Shown here piece by piece: positions 26,334 to 40,500 of a stretch of 64,000 nt of DNA. The notes under the pieces are model-generated. The model was not told the origin of the DNA and did no database searches. It was given only the letters and a program-made list of their open reading frames with translations. Origin of the DNA: Streptomyces sp. NBC_01335 (GTDB lineage: Bacteria; Actinomycetota; Actinomycetes; Streptomycetales; Streptomycetaceae); NCBI RefSeq assembly GCF_035953295.1, contig NZ_CP108370.1, positions 6,805,001-6,869,000 on the forward strand, given 5' to 3'. A program made the position numbers and the translations under genes. The first letter of the stretch is position 1. Each line of letters begins with the position of its first letter.

Positions 26334-28184
26334 TCAGACGCCCTCAGGCTGCTGTGGCTTGCGTCGACGCAGGATGAAAGTCGTGGCGCCCGCCGCTCCG
26401 GCGGCACCGCCGACAGCTGCGGCCCCGGCCGCCCAGGCGATCGTCGCGTACGAGACCCCGGCCTCGGCGCTCCGCACCGAGGCGGCGTTGACGGTCGCGT
26501 CGGTGGTGGCCGTCGTCGCATCCGAGGAGGAGGGTGAGGACGAGGACGAGGCTGCCGCGGTGGAGTCGGCGGCCAGCACGGTGAAGTCGACCTTGAGCGT
26601 CGTGGACGGGCTCGGGGCGAGGAAGCGCAGCCAGTGCGCACCGGGCGTCACCTCGGCCGGGATGTCGACGTCTCCCTCGAACGACCCCTCGGCGTCGATG
26701 TCCCATTGGCCGAGGATGGCATCGTCGTCGAGCTTGATGGTGACGACCTGCGACGCCGGGAAATGCGCGACCTTGAAGTGCAGTTTTCCGCCCGGCTGGA
26801 CCTCGCTGGCGGTGATCTCCGCCTTCGCCCCGCTCGCGTTGACGGCGCTGGCGGGTGCGCCCGTGGCGGCGGGGACCACCGCGGCCGAGCCGTCGGCAGA
26901 TGCGGAGTTGGTGCCCGTGGCCGCGCTCGTGCCGCCCGCGCCGCTGGTGGTGGCCGAGGTGTCCGCGCCGGAGGTGACGGTGAAGTCGGCCTTCGTGCTG
27001 GTGGACGGGTTGGGAGCGAGGAAGCGCAGCCAGTGCGCGCCCTTGGTCGCGGTCGCGGGGACGGTGACCGTGCCGGAGAAGGTTCCGTCGGCGGCGATGC
27101 CGTCGGGCCACTGCCCGATGATCTCGTCGTCGTCGAACTTCACGGTGATCTGCTGCCCGGCGGGGTAACCCGTCAGCCGGAAGGACACCTTGCCGCCTGC
27201 GGCGACGCTCGAACCGGCGGTGATGGTGGCGGAAGTGGCCGAGGTGGCGGTGCCGCCGGTGGACGAGTTGCCGGTGCTCGTACCGCCGGTGCCGGTACCG
27301 GAGTCGCCCGTGCTCGTACCGCCGGATGATCCGCCCGTCGATCCGCCCGTGGTGCTGCCGCTGGTGCTGCCGCCGCCGGAGCCGCTGCTGCCCGAACCAC
27401 TGCTGCCCGAACTGCCGCTGCTCGAACCGCCCGTGGAGGACGAGGAGGTGACGGTGAAGTCGGCCCTCAGGCTGGTGGAGGGCTCCGGGGCGAGGACGCG
27501 CAGCCAGTGGGCTCCCTCGGCCGCGGTCGCGGGGACGGTGACCGTGCCCGCGAACGTGCCGTCCGCCTTCACCGCGGCGGTCCACTGCTTGAGGATCGTC
27601 TGGTCGTCGAGCTTGACCGTGACGTCCTGGCCCTCGACGAAGCCGGACAGCGCGAAGGAGACGGTGCCGCCCGCGGTGACCTTGGTGGTACCGAGCTGGA
27701 TCCTCGGGGTGGCCGGCTCGGGCGTGGTGGTGGCCGCGGTGACGGTGAGTGCGGCGCTCTTGAGGCTGGTCTGCGGGGCGAGGAGGCGGAGCCAGTGAGT
27801 GGTGCCGGGGGTGGTGTCGGAGGGGATGGTGACGGTGCCGGTGACGCTGCCGTCGGCGCCGCTGGTGAACTGGGCGAGAAGCGCGGCGTCGTCGAGCTTG
27901 ACGCTGACCTTGCTGTCGGCCGGGAAGCCCGTCGCGGTGAACGACACGCTGCCGCCCGCCTTCACCGAGGCCGATCCCAGGGTGACGGCCGGGGCCGACG
28001 CCTCGTCAGCCGCGGACGCGACGGTTCCGGTCGCCCCCGGGTCGTCGCTCGCCGCGGCGAGCGGCATCGACAGCACGCCGAGGCCCAGCGTGGCCCCGGC
28101 GGTGAGCGCGGCGACCCGCGCGACCCTGCCTCGGGGGCCGCGCAGCGGCGATATGGAGGTGCGGAAAGGTCTGGCTGCGCTCAT
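26334..28184 (-). CDS. Iron-regulated surface protein with four Ig-like repeats and C-terminal anchor
   Basis: A 616-residue exported protein: signal peptide (residues 1-45, VAALTAGATLGLGVLSMPLAAAS), four repeats of about 88 residues (near 64-150, 158-250, 322-412, 460-548), Ser/Gly/Thr-rich linkers (250-320 is almost pure S/G/T), then a membrane helix and RRRK tail. Each repeat reads GGxVSFxxxGFP, VKLDD, ILxQW, GTVTVP, GAHWLRFLAP. The start at 28184 has AGGAG at 7-nt spacing. A 17/19 iron box lies 95 bp upstream. There is no LPXTG motif, so it is a membrane-anchored wall-spanning protein. Known families cannot be named by eye; a role in iron, haem or siderophore capture is inference from regulation and position. 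Confidence 0.85.
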   Translation of the reverse strand: MSAARPFRTSISPLRGPRGRVARVAALTAGATLGLGVLSMPLAAASDDPGATGTVASAADEASAPAVTLGSASVKAGGSVSFTATGFPADSKVSVKLDDAALLAQFTSGADGSVTGTVTIPSDTTPGTTHWLRLLAPQTSLKSAALTVTAATTTPEPATPRIQLGTTKVTAGGTVSFALSGFVEGQDVTVKLDDQTILKQWTAAVKADGTFAGTVTVPATAAEGAHWLRVLAPEPSTSLRADFTVTSSSSTGGSSSGSSGSSGSGSSGSGGGSTSGSTTGGSTGGSSGGTSTGDSGTGTGGTSTGNSSTGGTATSATSATITAGSSVAAGGKVSFRLTGYPAGQQITVKFDDDEIIGQWPDGIAADGTFSGTVTVPATATKGAHWLRFLAPNPSTSTKADFTVTSGADTSATTSGAGGTSAATGTNSASADGSAAVVPAATGAPASAVNASGAKAEITASEVQPGGKLHFKVAHFPASQVVTIKLDDDAILGQWDIDAEGSFEGDVDIPAEVTPGAHWLRFLAPSPSTTLKVDFTVLAADSTAAASSSSSPSSSDATTATTDATVNAASVRSAEAGVSYATIAWAAGAAAVGGAAGAAGATTFILRRRKPQQPEGV

Positions 28185-28278
28185 GGCGTGCTCCTGGCAG
28201 GCAAGAAACGGCAAGAAAAGTGCATGGGGGAGATGCGGCATCCACTGGCCGGTACGGCAGGATGTCGCCCATCATTGG

Positions 28279-28297
28279 TTAGGTTAGCCTAACCAAC
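28279..28297 (-). promoter_or_regulatory. Iron box upstream of the surface-protein gene
   Basis: TTAGGTTAGCCTAACCAAC matches the 19-bp DmdR/IdeR consensus at 17 positions; the core GGTTAGCCTAACC is a perfect palindrome. Confidence 0.9.
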
Positions 28298-28358
28298 CTT
28301 GAGGAACTCGCGGTGGCCCCGGGTGGAGGAGGGTGGGTCCGTGGTGGCCCGGGGCAGG

Positions 28359-28377
28359 TAAGGTAAGCCTTACTTGT
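28359..28377 (+). promoter_or_regulatory. Weaker iron box upstream of the esterase gene
   Basis: TAAGGTAAGCCTTACTTGT matches the consensus at 13 of 19 positions and keeps the palindromic centre GTAAGCCTTAC. It is 25 bp before the esterase start. Confidence 0.65.
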
Positions 28378-28401
28378 CGCCGTTCTTCGGAGGTCGCCCG
28401 C

Positions 28402-29667
28402 ATGTTCGCGTCCGCACCGCCCGAAGGGGCTCCCCTCCATCCGCCCAGGACGGCCCGCCCCGACGCGGTTCCGTTTCTTGCCGCGCCCGGCGTCGAACTG
28501 CCGGGACCGGAAGGGGTCGAGGAGTTCTGGGCGCGGATGCGCGAGCGGGGTACGCCGCTGATCGCCCCCGATCCGCAGGGCAGTCCCGAACACGCGGCCG
28601 TCACCTTCCTCTGGCGCGGTACCGAAGCGACCCGGGCGGTCCAGGTGATGCCCAACAAGCTCGGCGACCCGCGCGCGCCCGAGGCCAACCTGATGGCGCG
28701 TCATCCGGGCACGGACATCTGGCACTGGACGCTCCGGCTGCGCCGCGACTGGCGCGGCACCTACGACTTCCACGTGGACGAGGGTGACGGCCCCGAGGCC
28801 GAAGGGCCGGGCTACTGGCAATGGCTGCGGACGCGGCGTCACTCCGACCCGTTCAACTCCCGCCTCCTGCCGCGTCGCTGGGGTGGCGAAGCGGTGTCCT
28901 GGGCGGAGACCGGGGAGCTCCCGTCCGACTCGGACTGGGAGTCTCGCCCCGGTACGCCCCAGGGCAGGGTGACCGAGCACGGCGTCCCCAGCGGGCACCT
29001 GCAAGAGGAACGCCGGGTCTGGTTGTACGAACCGCCCGCACCGGCCGGCGGCTCCACCGGGCCGGCCGAACTCCCCGTACTGGTCGTGCTGGACGGCGAA
29101 CACTGGCAGCCGAAGCTGGGACTCGCGAACCTGCTCGACAACCTCGTCGCGGACGGCCGGATACCGCCGACGGCCGCGATCCTGGTGGACTCGGTGGACT
29201 CCGGCTCCCGTTGGCGGGACCTCGCCTGCCGCCCCGCCCACGCGGCTTTTCTGACCGAGGAGTTGCTCCCGTGGGTCGCCCGGAGGCTGCCGCTCACGGA
29301 CGATCCGGCGCGCACCGTGATCGCCGGGCAGAGCCTGGGCGGTCTGTCCGCGACGTACACGGCGCTGACGGCCCCGCACCGCTTCGGCAACGCCTTGGTC
29401 CAGTCAGCCTCCTACTGGTGGCCGAACGGGCCGGAGCCGGAGTGGCTGACCGGCCGGATCGCCGCCGCCCCGCGCCGCCCGGTACGGTTCCGGCTCTCCT
29501 TCGGCGAGCAGGAATGGGTGGCGCTCCCCGCCGCACGGCGGCTGCGCGACACCCTCGAAGAAGCCGGATACGACTACCACTACCGCGAGTTCAACGGCGG
29601 TCACGACTACCTGTGGTGGCGCACGGAGATGGCGGAGGGGCTGACCGGGCTGCTGGGCCGTGTCTGA
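28402..29667 (+). CDS. fes: Enterochelin esterase-like protein
   Basis: A 421-residue protein of the Fes family. The N-terminal domain (about 1-185) has VTFLWRG and YDFHVDEGDG typical of the early-set domain; the alpha/beta hydrolase domain contains VLVVLDGEHW, the nucleophile elbow VIAGQSLGGLSATYTAL, and the terminal catalytic His in YREFNGGHDYLWWR. Fes enzymes hydrolyse ferric enterobactin-type trilactones inside the cell to free the iron. GGAGG at 28389-28393 supports the ATG. It lies beside the siderophore biosynthetic operon and under an iron box. No signal peptide, so cytoplasmic. Confidence 0.93.
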   Translation: MFASAPPEGAPLHPPRTARPDAVPFLAAPGVELPGPEGVEEFWARMRERGTPLIAPDPQGSPEHAAVTFLWRGTEATRAVQVMPNKLGDPRAPEANLMARHPGTDIWHWTLRLRRDWRGTYDFHVDEGDGPEAEGPGYWQWLRTRRHSDPFNSRLLPRRWGGEAVSWAETGELPSDSDWESRPGTPQGRVTEHGVPSGHLQEERRVWLYEPPAPAGGSTGPAELPVLVVLDGEHWQPKLGLANLLDNLVADGRIPPTAAILVDSVDSGSRWRDLACRPAHAAFLTEELLPWVARRLPLTDDPARTVIAGQSLGGLSATYTALTAPHRFGNALVQSASYWWPNGPEPEWLTGRIAAAPRRPVRFRLSFGEQEWVALPAARRLRDTLEEAGYDYHYREFNGGHDYLWWRTEMAEGLTGLLGRV

Positions 29668-29717
29668 CCATTCCCGCCGGGCGGGCGGCGTCCGGCACGG
29701 CACCTCGTGGCGTTGTC

Positions 29718-29751
29718 GGATCACCCGAGTACATCAGTACACGGGTGATCC
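29718..29751. terminator. Extended inverted repeat after the esterase gene
   Basis: Perfect 10-bp arms (29718-29727, 29742-29751) enclose a second dyad (GTAC-ATCA-GTAC), giving a nearly continuous stem. It follows the esterase stop by 51 bp and precedes the end of the convergent PPTase gene. It may terminate one or both; a protein-binding site is possible. The remainder of the 272-bp gap shows no gene. Confidence 0.6.
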
Positions 29752-29939
29752 TCCGCCTTGCGATGCACCGCACCGGACACCATCCGCTGATCCGACGCGC
29801 ACTGTCGGAGACGGCCTGGGCCCGGAGCCTGACGCGTACGACCGGCCCTGGTTCCGGTCGCCGAGGTCCGTAACCCGGCGGCCGTACCGCTCACAGGGCC
29901 GCGCCTCTCACGCGGCCGCACCGCTCATACGGCCGACGC

Positions 29940-30656
29940 TCACACCGCCACCGCGCACGCCGCGGTGAAACCGGCCGGCACCTCGACGTCGGTGAGGGCC
30001 CAGCCGGCCGGAGGCGCTGCCGGGGAGGGGCCGGTACCCAGGTAGGTGCCCCCCAGTGCCTCGCCGGCGAGCCCCTCGCCGGTGCCCTTGAGGTACGCCT
30101 CCTTGCGGGTCCAGCAGCGGGCGAAGGCGGCCGGCCGGTCCGGCGCCGCCATGCGCGCCAACTCCGCCTGCTCGGAAGGGTGCAGGGACTTCGCGACGTC
30201 CGCGGTCGTCCTCTCCGAAGGTGGCCGCTCGACGTCCACCCCGACCGGCCGGGCGGCCAGCGCCACCACCGCCAGGCCGTCCGTGTGCGACAGCGAGAAG
30301 TGCACCCGCTCACCGGCGGGCCCCGCGACCGCAGGCCGGCCGTGAAGGGCGCCGCACCCCGGGCACGCCAGCCGGACCATCGTCACCCGGGTGGGCGGGA
30401 GCTCCAGGACTCCGCCCAGCAGTACCCGCAACGCCGTGTGCGAGGCCATGTACATCGCCCGGTCCTGGGGGCGCCGGAACGCCGCGCAACGGCGCTGCTC
30501 CTCCTCGTCGAGAACGACGGGAAGGGAGAAGGCCGAGGGGTCCTGGTCCCAGGGACGTACGGACCACAGCAGCGGGCCGGCGCCGTCCAGCGCGGACGGC
30601 CCCGGAGGCCGGTCTCCCGGTGTCCAGGGCCGCGCCTTCGCCGGCGTACTCACCAC
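29940..30656 (-). CDS. 4'-phosphopantetheinyl transferase (Sfp/EntD type)
   Basis: A 238-residue PPTase. Diagnostic motifs are VHFSLSHTDGLAVVALAARPVGVDVE (magnesium site) and CWTRKEAYLKGTGEGL. A Cys-rich segment ACPGCGALHGRP before the first motif is typical of Streptomyces members. It transfers phosphopantetheine from CoA to carrier proteins, here most likely the aryl carrier protein and the synthetase's T domain. Start is one of two adjacent GTG codons (30656 or 30653). It follows the NRPS gene by 43 bp on the same strand as the last gene of the siderophore operon. Confidence 0.93.
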   Translation of the reverse strand: MVSTPAKARPWTPGDRPPGPSALDGAGPLLWSVRPWDQDPSAFSLPVVLDEEEQRRCAAFRRPQDRAMYMASHTALRVLLGGVLELPPTRVTMVRLACPGCGALHGRPAVAGPAGERVHFSLSHTDGLAVVALAARPVGVDVERPPSERTTADVAKSLHPSEQAELARMAAPDRPAAFARCWTRKEAYLKGTGEGLAGEALGGTYLGTGPSPAAPPAGWALTDVEVPAGFTAACAVAV

Positions 30657-30699
30657 GGGGCGGACGCGCGCGCGGGGTCGAACGGGGCGGTCGGTTCGG

Positions 30700-34652
<3,953 letters not shown>

Positions 34653-34656
<4 letters not shown>

Positions 34657-34880
34657 GAGGCCCCCAGCAGCGGCAACCACGCCTCCACGGCGGGCTGTTC
34701 GGCGAGATCGGCGAAGGCGGCTTCCACGCCGTGCTCGCGGCGCCAGCGCTCCAGCAGCGCCATGATGCGTACCGAGTCCAGCCCGTAGTCGACGAGGTTC
34801 TCGTCGACCGGGATGTCCTCGGGGTCCTCGCCGAGGGAGTCGGCGATGTCGGCGCGGATCAGCTCAAGAGTGAGGGGCAT
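34653..34880 (-). CDS. Free-standing aryl carrier protein
   Basis: A 75-residue carrier protein, MPLTLELIRADIADSLGED..., with the phosphopantetheine attachment Ser in VDYGLDSVRIMALLERWRREHG. In EntB/DhbB this domain is fused to the C-terminus of the isochorismatase; here it is a separate gene starting 4 bp after the isochorismatase stop. It should carry DHB activated by the EntE part to the synthetase. Confidence 0.93.
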
Positions 34881-34884
34881 CGGC

Positions 34885-37278
34885 TCAGACCTCCTGGAAG
34901 AGAGCGTCGGCGGTGGTCACCACGGCGCAACGGCCGGCCGCGTACCGCAGCGCCATGTCGTGGTCCGCCCGGGAGAAGTCGGCGACCGCGTCGGCGACGA
35001 CGAACGCCTGGATGTCGCGCTGCCACGCGTCCGCGGCACTCATCAGCACGCCGATGTGCGCGTACACGCCGACGACGATCAGCTGGTCGCGGCCCTGCTC
35101 CCGCATCAGCGCGTTCAGTTCGGTGCGGACGAAGGCGCTGTACTTCCACTTGGTGATGACGTTCTCGCCCTCGACGGGTGCCACCTGCTCCGGCCCGGCG
35201 AGGGCTGCCGGGTCGTCCGCCACCCCGGGCCCCCAGAAGTCGAGTTGGAGGCCGCGCTCCTCGGGGGTCTGGCCGCCGCGCTGCGCCGAGTGCACCACCG
35301 GGACACCCAGGCCGCGGCACTTCTCGAGCACCCGGGCCGTGTTGTCCAGCATGCCGGTCAGCGGCTGCTCGCCGGCCGGGAACGCCTTCAGGAAGTGGTT
35401 CTGCAGGTCGTGGACGAGCAGCACCGCACGGGACGGATCGACCGTCCACGCCACCCGGTTGGCGGGCAACTCCTCCGCCGTGGGCAGCGGATACGGGGCG
35501 ATGGCGGGCAGTGCCATGGAAACGGGCCTTTCCTCGTGGTGCCGAGCCGGGGCGGCGGACCGCAGGCTCTTCTTGCTGATCTTGCCGATCCCGGTCTGCG
35601 GGAACGCGTCGACGAACTCGACCAGATCGGGGACCTTGTACGCGGCGATGCCGCGCTCGCGGACGAACCGCTTGATCTCGACGGACTTCAGCGGTCCGGC
35701 GCCCTCGCGGAGGACGACGTAGGCGAGGGAGCGTTCGCCGAGGTACGGGTCGGGGACGGCGACGACCGAGACGTCGTGGACGGCGGGGTGAGCGAGGACG
35801 ATGTTCTCGACCTCCTCGGGGGCGATCTTCTCGCCGCCCCGGTTGATCTGGTCCTTCGCCCGGCCCTCGACCACCAGGTGGCCGGTGGGGGTGCGGCGCA
35901 CGATGTCGCCGGTCCGGTAGAAGCCGTCCTCGGTGAAGGCCCGCGCGTTGTGGTCGGGGGCCCGCCAGTAGCCGCGGATCGTGTACGGCCCCCGGGTGAG
36001 CAGATGGCCCCACTCGCCCTCGGGGACGTCCCGGTCGGCGTCGTCCACGACGCGGACCTCGTCGTCGGCCGAGATCGGGCGGCCCTGGGTGGTGACGATC
36101 GTCTCCTCGTCGTCTTCCAGCCGCGTGTAGTTGACCAGTCCCTCGGCCATGCCGAAGACCTGCATCAACCGGCAGCCCAGCGCCGGGCCGAGGCGCCGGG
36201 CCGCCTCCTCGCTGTACTTGGCACCGCCGACCAGGATCAGTTCCAGGCTCGACAGGTCCTCCTTCGCCGCCGGAGCCGCGTCCGTCCACACCAGGGCGAG
36301 CGGGGGCACCATGCCGGTCATGGTGATCCGCTCCCGCTCGACGAGCGGGAAGGCCGTGGCCGGGTCGGGCCGGGGGCTCAGTACGACGGTGCCGCCCGCG
36401 TACAGCACGCCCTGCCAACCGGGCGAGCTCATCGGGAAGTTGTGCGCGGCGGGCAGGACCACCAGGAACCTGGTCCCCTCGTCGACCCCGCAGATCTCGT
36501 TGGACCCCCACAGCGAGTAGATGTAGTCGTCGTGGGTGCGGGGGATCAGCTTGGAGACGCCGGTGGTGCCGCCGGAGAGCTGGAGGAAGGCCAGTTCGTG
36601 CGAGCGGGGACCCTCGATCGTGCCGGTCGGCTCGACCGGCACGTCGGCGAGCGCGGTGTGCTCGCCCGGATCGCCCACCACGAAGACCTCACGCAGACTG
36701 GGCGTCAGCTTCTTGACGTGCGAGGCGAGTTCACGGTGGTCGTAGCCAGCGTGGCGGTCGGGTACGACGTACGCCACGGCCTCGGAGAACGCGCAGAAGT
36801 GCTCGATCTCGGTCTCCCGGTGCGCCGGCAGGGCGTACACGGGGAGCGCGCCGATCCGGAAGAGCGCGAAGACGACCTCGATGAACTCGCCGATGTTCGG
36901 GAGCTGGAGGACGACCCGGTCGCCCTTGGCGATGCCCCGGGCGGCGAACCCGGCGGCCAGCCGGTCGGCGCTCTCGTCCAGTTCGCGGTACGTCCAGGTG
37001 CGGCGGACCGGTGCCGGGTCGACCAGTGCCGTCCGGTCGGGGTGCGCGGTGGCGCGTTCGCGCAGGAAGTCGCCGAAGGTCTCACCGCGCCAGTACCCCG
37101 CGGCGCGGTAGCGCGCGGCGAACTCGGCGGGCCAGGTCGGCGCGTCAGGGCCTCCCGGGGTGAGCGGGTCGTGTTCGTGCACGAGCGCGGCAGGGCCCCC
37201 CGGGGTGAGCGGGTCGTGCTCGTGCACGAGCGCGGCAGGGCCCCCCGGGGTGTGCGGGTCATGCTCGGTGGCGGTCAC
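34885..37278 (-). CDS. entEB: Fused DHB-AMP ligase and isochorismatase (EntE-EntB)
   Basis: One uninterrupted frame of 797 residues. Residues about 50-575 are a 2,3-dihydroxybenzoate-AMP ligase ([56 protein letters not shown]). After the linker [12 protein letters not shown] the isochorismatase begins at Met 588 (35517) with [26 protein letters not shown] and [18 protein letters not shown], ending FQEV. No stop codon separates them, although AGGAAAGG at 35527-35534 stands 9 nt before that ATG, so a separate EntB may also be made. The N-terminus has three [19 protein letters not shown] repeats. GTG start overlaps the entC stop. Confidence 0.9.
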   Translation of the reverse strand: MTATEHDPHTPGGPAALVHEHDPLTPGGPAALVHEHDPLTPGGPDAPTWPAEFAARYRAAGYWRGETFGDFLRERATAHPDRTALVDPAPVRRTWTYRELDESADRLAAGFAARGIAKGDRVVLQLPNIGEFIEVVFALFRIGALPVYALPAHRETEIEHFCAFSEAVAYVVPDRHAGYDHRELASHVKKLTPSLREVFVVGDPGEHTALADVPVEPTGTIEGPRSHELAFLQLSGGTTGVSKLIPRTHDDYIYSLWGSNEICGVDEGTRFLVVLPAAHNFPMSSPGWQGVLYAGGTVVLSPRPDPATAFPLVERERITMTGMVPPLALVWTDAAPAAKEDLSSLELILVGGAKYSEEAARRLGPALGCRLMQVFGMAEGLVNYTRLEDDEETIVTTQGRPISADDEVRVVDDADRDVPEGEWGHLLTRGPYTIRGYWRAPDHNARAFTEDGFYRTGDIVRRTPTGHLVVEGRAKDQINRGGEKIAPEEVENIVLAHPAVHDVSVVAVPDPYLGERSLAYVVLREGAGPLKSVEIKRFVRERGIAAYKVPDLVEFVDAFPQTGIGKISKKSLRSAAPARHHEERPVSMALPAIAPYPLPTAEELPANRVAWTVDPSRAVLLVHDLQNHFLKAFPAGEQPLTGMLDNTARVLEKCRGLGVPVVHSAQRGGQTPEERGLQLDFWGPGVADDPAALAGPEQVAPVEGENVITKWKYSAFVRTELNALMREQGRDQLIVVGVYAHIGVLMSAADAWQRDIQAFVVADAVADFSRADHDMALRYAAGRCAVVTTADALFQEV
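37148..37270. repeat. 45-bp tandem repeat in the entE N-terminus
   Basis: Units 37148-37192 and 37193-37237 are nearly identical and a partial third extends to about 37270. Each codes 15 residues ([15 protein letters not shown]), extending the ligase N-terminus beyond the usual start. Copy-number change keeps the frame. Confidence 0.9.
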
Positions 37279-38492
37279 AGCTGGGCTCCTACGGCGTTCA
37301 GGAAGGTGCGGAACTTCGCCCCGGTCTCGGCGGTCTCCGCCTCGGGCGACGAGTCGGCCACCACACCGGCCCCGGCGAACAGGCGCAGCGAGCGGCCCTC
37401 GGCCTCGGCGCAGCGGATGGTGACGACCCACTCGCCGTCGCCGTCCGCGTCCTGCCACCCGACCATGCCGGTGTAGGCGCCCCGGTCGAACGGCTCGGAC
37501 TCGGCGATGACGGCGCGGGCGGCCGGGGTGGGCGTGCCGCACACGGCCGGGGTCGGATGCAGGGCGGCGGCGAGCCGCAGCGCGGTGGTGTCCGTGTCCA
37601 GGAGGTCGCCGGTGAGCGTCGTCGACAGGTGCCACATGGTGGCGGTGCGTACGAGGGTAGGGCGCTCGGGCACGTCGAGGCGGGTGCAGAACGGGGCGAG
37701 GGCCTCACGCACGGCGGCCACCACCACCGCGTGCTCGTGCAGGTCCTTGGGGGAGTCCAGCAGCGCGGCGGCCCGGCGGACGTCCTCGGCCAGGTCCGGG
37801 CTGCGCGGCGCGGAACCGGCCAGCGGGTTGGCGACGAGCCGACCCTCCTGCCGGGCGACCAGGAGCTCGGGGCTCGCCCCGATCAGGGTACGGCCGGGGC
37901 CGGTGGGCACCGCGAAGGTATAGCCGCCGGGGTCCCGGCGGGCGAGCCGGCTCAGCATCGCGGGCAGGTCCGGCTCGGCGGGGGCGGTCAGCTCCAGGGT
38001 GCGGGCCAGCACCACCTTGGCGAACTCCCCGGCGCGCATGCGGCGTACGGCGGAGGCGACGGCCTCGGCGTACGCGGCGGCGGCCGGGACCTCGCGCACC
38101 TGCCAGGAGCCGCCGTCCTCGGCGGCGGGAGCGGGCAGTGCCACCAGCGGATCCCGGCGCAGCGCGGGCGCCCACCGGACGGACTCGGGGACCACCAGCG
38201 CGGCGGGGGCGTCCGCGTCGAACGGTATGGAGCCGACGACGACGGGCGCGGGGTTCCCCGCCCGCCGCTGGGCGTGCAGGGCGTCGCGTACGCGCTCCTC
38301 CACCGGGTTCGTACCGTGCGGCACTTCGGCGAGCACGCCGCGGCCGAGCAGGGTGAGCGTCGGCGAGGCCACGAAGCGGTCGGTGCCGGGCCGGTAGGCG
38401 TCGAGCAGCGCGGTCGCCGCTCCGGGGGTGACGGAGTCGGGGTGGGTGAGGGCGGGGGCGGCGGTGGGGGACTCGTGCACGGAGGTGGACAT
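37275..38492 (-). CDS. entC: Isochorismate synthase
   Basis: A 405-residue chorismate-utilising enzyme. The catalytic domain (about 135-400) contains [86 protein letters not shown] and [24 protein letters not shown], the magnesium and substrate residues of this group. Converts chorismate to isochorismate, first step to DHB. ATG at 38492; 85 bp separate it from entA, while its stop overlaps the entEB start (GTGA). Confidence 0.95.
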   Translation of the reverse strand: MSTSVHESPTAAPALTHPDSVTPGAATALLDAYRPGTDRFVASPTLTLLGRGVLAEVPHGTNPVEERVRDALHAQRRAGNPAPVVVGSIPFDADAPAALVVPESVRWAPALRRDPLVALPAPAAEDGGSWQVREVPAAAAYAEAVASAVRRMRAGEFAKVVLARTLELTAPAEPDLPAMLSRLARRDPGGYTFAVPTGPGRTLIGASPELLVARQEGRLVANPLAGSAPRSPDLAEDVRRAAALLDSPKDLHEHAVVVAAVREALAPFCTRLDVPERPTLVRTATMWHLSTTLTGDLLDTDTTALRLAAALHPTPAVCGTPTPAARAVIAESEPFDRGAYTGMVGWQDADGDGEWVVTIRCAEAEGRSLRLFAGAGVVADSSPEAETAETGAKFRTFLNAVGAQL

Positions 38493-38577
38493 GGGTGTCT
38501 CCTGCGGTGGAGGGCTCCCGCCACGGTCGGCGGCGGAGCGGTGAGACAGGGGGACCGGGGGGCCGAGGGGGCGGGGG

Positions 38578-39369
38578 TCAGGCCCGGAGGGTGGCGCCGC
38601 CGTCGACGTACAGGTCCTGCATGGTGATGTGGCGGGCGCGGTCGGACAGCAGGAACGTCACGGCGTCGGCGATGTCCGCGGGGTCCGCGATGCGGCCGAG
38701 CGGAATCCCCGTCCGGTACGCCGCGAGGTCGCCCGCGACGACGCGGTCCGCGGCGGCGGTCACGTCCGCCGGGTCCAGATCGGCCCACATGGCGCGCTGC
38801 ATGTCGGTCATGGTCGAGCCGGGGCAGACGCTGTTGCAGCGGACGCCGTGCGCGGCCATCTCCAGACCGAGGCACTTGGTGAACATCGCCGAGGCCGCCT
38901 TGGACGCGGCGTACGCGGCCATGCCGGCGCGCGGGATGCCCGCCGCGTTGGAGGCGACGGTGACGATGCCGCCCCGGCCGCGCGCGGCCATCCGCCGGGC
39001 GGCGGAACGCGAGACGTGGAACACCCCGTCGACGTTGACGGCGAAGGTGGCGGCCCAGTGCGCGTCCGTGGTGTCGAGGACGTCGGCGTTGCGCAGCACG
39101 CCGGCCACGTTGACCGCGAACTCCAGAGGCCCGAGGGCCTGTTCGGCCTCCTCGACCGCCGCCTCGACGGCCTCGGCGTCCGTGACGTCGAGCGGGCGGG
39201 CGACCACCCGCGAGCCGTACTTCCGCGCGAGGGCCTCGATGCCCCCGGAGGTGATGTCGGTGGCCACCACCCGGGCGCCGCGCTCCACGAGGGAGGCGAC
39301 GACGGCCGCGCCGATGCCCCGCCCCGCGCCCGTGACGAGCGCGAGCCTTCCGTCGAACCCGGTGCTCAC
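38578..39369 (-). CDS. entA: 2,3-dihydro-2,3-dihydroxybenzoate dehydrogenase
   Basis: A 263-residue short-chain dehydrogenase: [57 protein letters not shown] (catalytic Tyr and Lys) and [18 protein letters not shown]. The last is characteristic of EntA/DhbA. It oxidises the isochorismatase product to 2,3-dihydroxybenzoate with NAD+. The GTG at 39369 overlaps the binding-protein stop (GTGA). Confidence 0.94.
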   Translation of the reverse strand: MSTGFDGRLALVTGAGRGIGAAVVASLVERGARVVATDITSGGIEALARKYGSRVVARPLDVTDAEAVEAAVEEAEQALGPLEFAVNVAGVLRNADVLDTTDAHWAATFAVNVDGVFHVSRSAARRMAARGRGGIVTVASNAAGIPRAGMAAYAASKAASAMFTKCLGLEMAAHGVRCNSVCPGSTMTDMQRAMWADLDPADVTAAADRVVAGDLAAYRTGIPLGRIADPADIADAVTFLLSDRARHITMQDLYVDGGATLRA

Positions 39370-40349
39370 TTGACCATGGCCTTCCGGAGGTCGGCCAGGA
39401 CGTTCACGGCGGCCTGCGCGCCGCCGAGACTCGTCCACATCGAGCCGTCGATCTCGGTCACATGACCGGCCTTGACGGCGCCGAGCTGCTGGTAGGCGGG
39501 CTTCGCGGAGAGCTGGTCGACCACGCCGGAGGTGCCGGTCGAGGTCAGGGTGCCGATGAAGAGCCAGTCACCGTCGATCTCGGCGAGGTTCTCGTCGCTG
39601 ATCGGCGTGGAGTGGCCCTCGCCCTTCTCGGCCTGGATGCCCGGCCGGGTGAAGCCGAGGTCGTTCAGCACGTCGCTGATGAACACGCCCTGCTGCATGA
39701 CGGCGGAGCCCTGCGGGGAGTAGCGGGCCACGGAGACCTTGGCTCCGGCCTCCGGCCCGAGGTCGCTCTTGAGTGCGGCGACCTTCGTGTCGTAGTCGGC
39801 GAGGAAGGCGTCGGCCGCGTTGGCCCTGCCGAGCACCTCGCCGGTGAGCGACAGGGACTTCTTCCAGTCCTTGTCGTCGCCGATGGTGACCAGCGTGGGC
39901 GCGATCTTCCGCAGCTGGGCCAGCACCTGAGTGTCCGTCATCTGACCGGCGAGGATCACGTCGGGGTCGGCCTGGACGACCTTCTCGATGTCCGGGCCGG
40001 TGACCGCGCCCACCACCGGGATGCCCTCGGCCTTCTCGGTCAGGTACGCCGGGGCGCCCTTCTGGCCGCGCCCCGCCGTGAGGCCCACCGGCTTCACGCC
40101 CAGCGTGAGCGAGGAGTCGAGGTCCATCTCGCTCAGCACCACGACCCGCGAGGGATCGGCGGGAACCGTCACCTCGGTGCCGGCCGCGTCGGTGACGGTC
40201 GTGGTGCTCTTCTTGTCGGAACCGCCGGACGCAGCACCCGAGTCCGAGGAGCCGCAGGCGGTCGCCGTGAGCGCGCAGATGCCGAGGACGGCGACCGCGG
40301 CCAGCGGGCGGACGGTGCGGCGGGGAGCGGGGGACTGGTTCGGCGTCAT
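39366..40349 (-). CDS. Siderophore-binding lipoprotein of the FepB/FhuD type
   Basis: A 327-residue exported binding protein with lipobox [10 protein letters not shown] and a class III (helical backbone) fold: [63 protein letters not shown], and a final [19 protein letters not shown]. Binds the ferric siderophore for the permeases on the other strand. GGAGG precedes the ATG at 40349. It is the first gene of the leftward biosynthetic operon under the shared iron box, so uptake and synthesis are co-regulated. Confidence 0.94.
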   Translation of the reverse strand: MTPNQSPAPRRTVRPLAAVAVLGICALTATACGSSDSGAASGGSDKKSTTTVTDAAGTEVTVPADPSRVVVLSEMDLDSSLTLGVKPVGLTAGRGQKGAPAYLTEKAEGIPVVGAVTGPDIEKVVQADPDVILAGQMTDTQVLAQLRKIAPTLVTIGDDKDWKKSLSLTGEVLGRANAADAFLADYDTKVAALKSDLGPEAGAKVSVARYSPQGSAVMQQGVFISDVLNDLGFTRPGIQAEKGEGHSTPISDENLAEIDGDWLFIGTLTSTGTSGVVDQLSAKPAYQQLGAVKAGHVTEIDGSMWTSLGGAQAAVNVLADLRKAMVK

Positions 40350-40481
40350 GGCCGGAAACCTCCGTAGGAAGGGTGGAGCGGGCAGGTGCCGACGCCCCGT
40401 CAGGGGGGACGGGCGACGTGCGGGCACGACGAATCCCGGCCGGAACGGCAGAAGGGGTCCCTCGGCCGGGGCGTCCGGTAC

Positions 40482-40500
40482 TTAGGTTAGGCTAACCATA
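40482..40500. promoter_or_regulatory. Iron box of the divergent siderophore uptake/biosynthesis promoter
   Basis: TTAGGTTAGGCTAACCATA matches the DmdR/IdeR consensus at 17 of 19 positions. It lies 133 bp before the leftward binding-protein gene and directly abuts the rightward permease ATG at 40500. TAGGCT inside it (40488-40493) ends 6 nt before that ATG, the spacing of a -10 box for a leaderless transcript. Confidence 0.92.
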
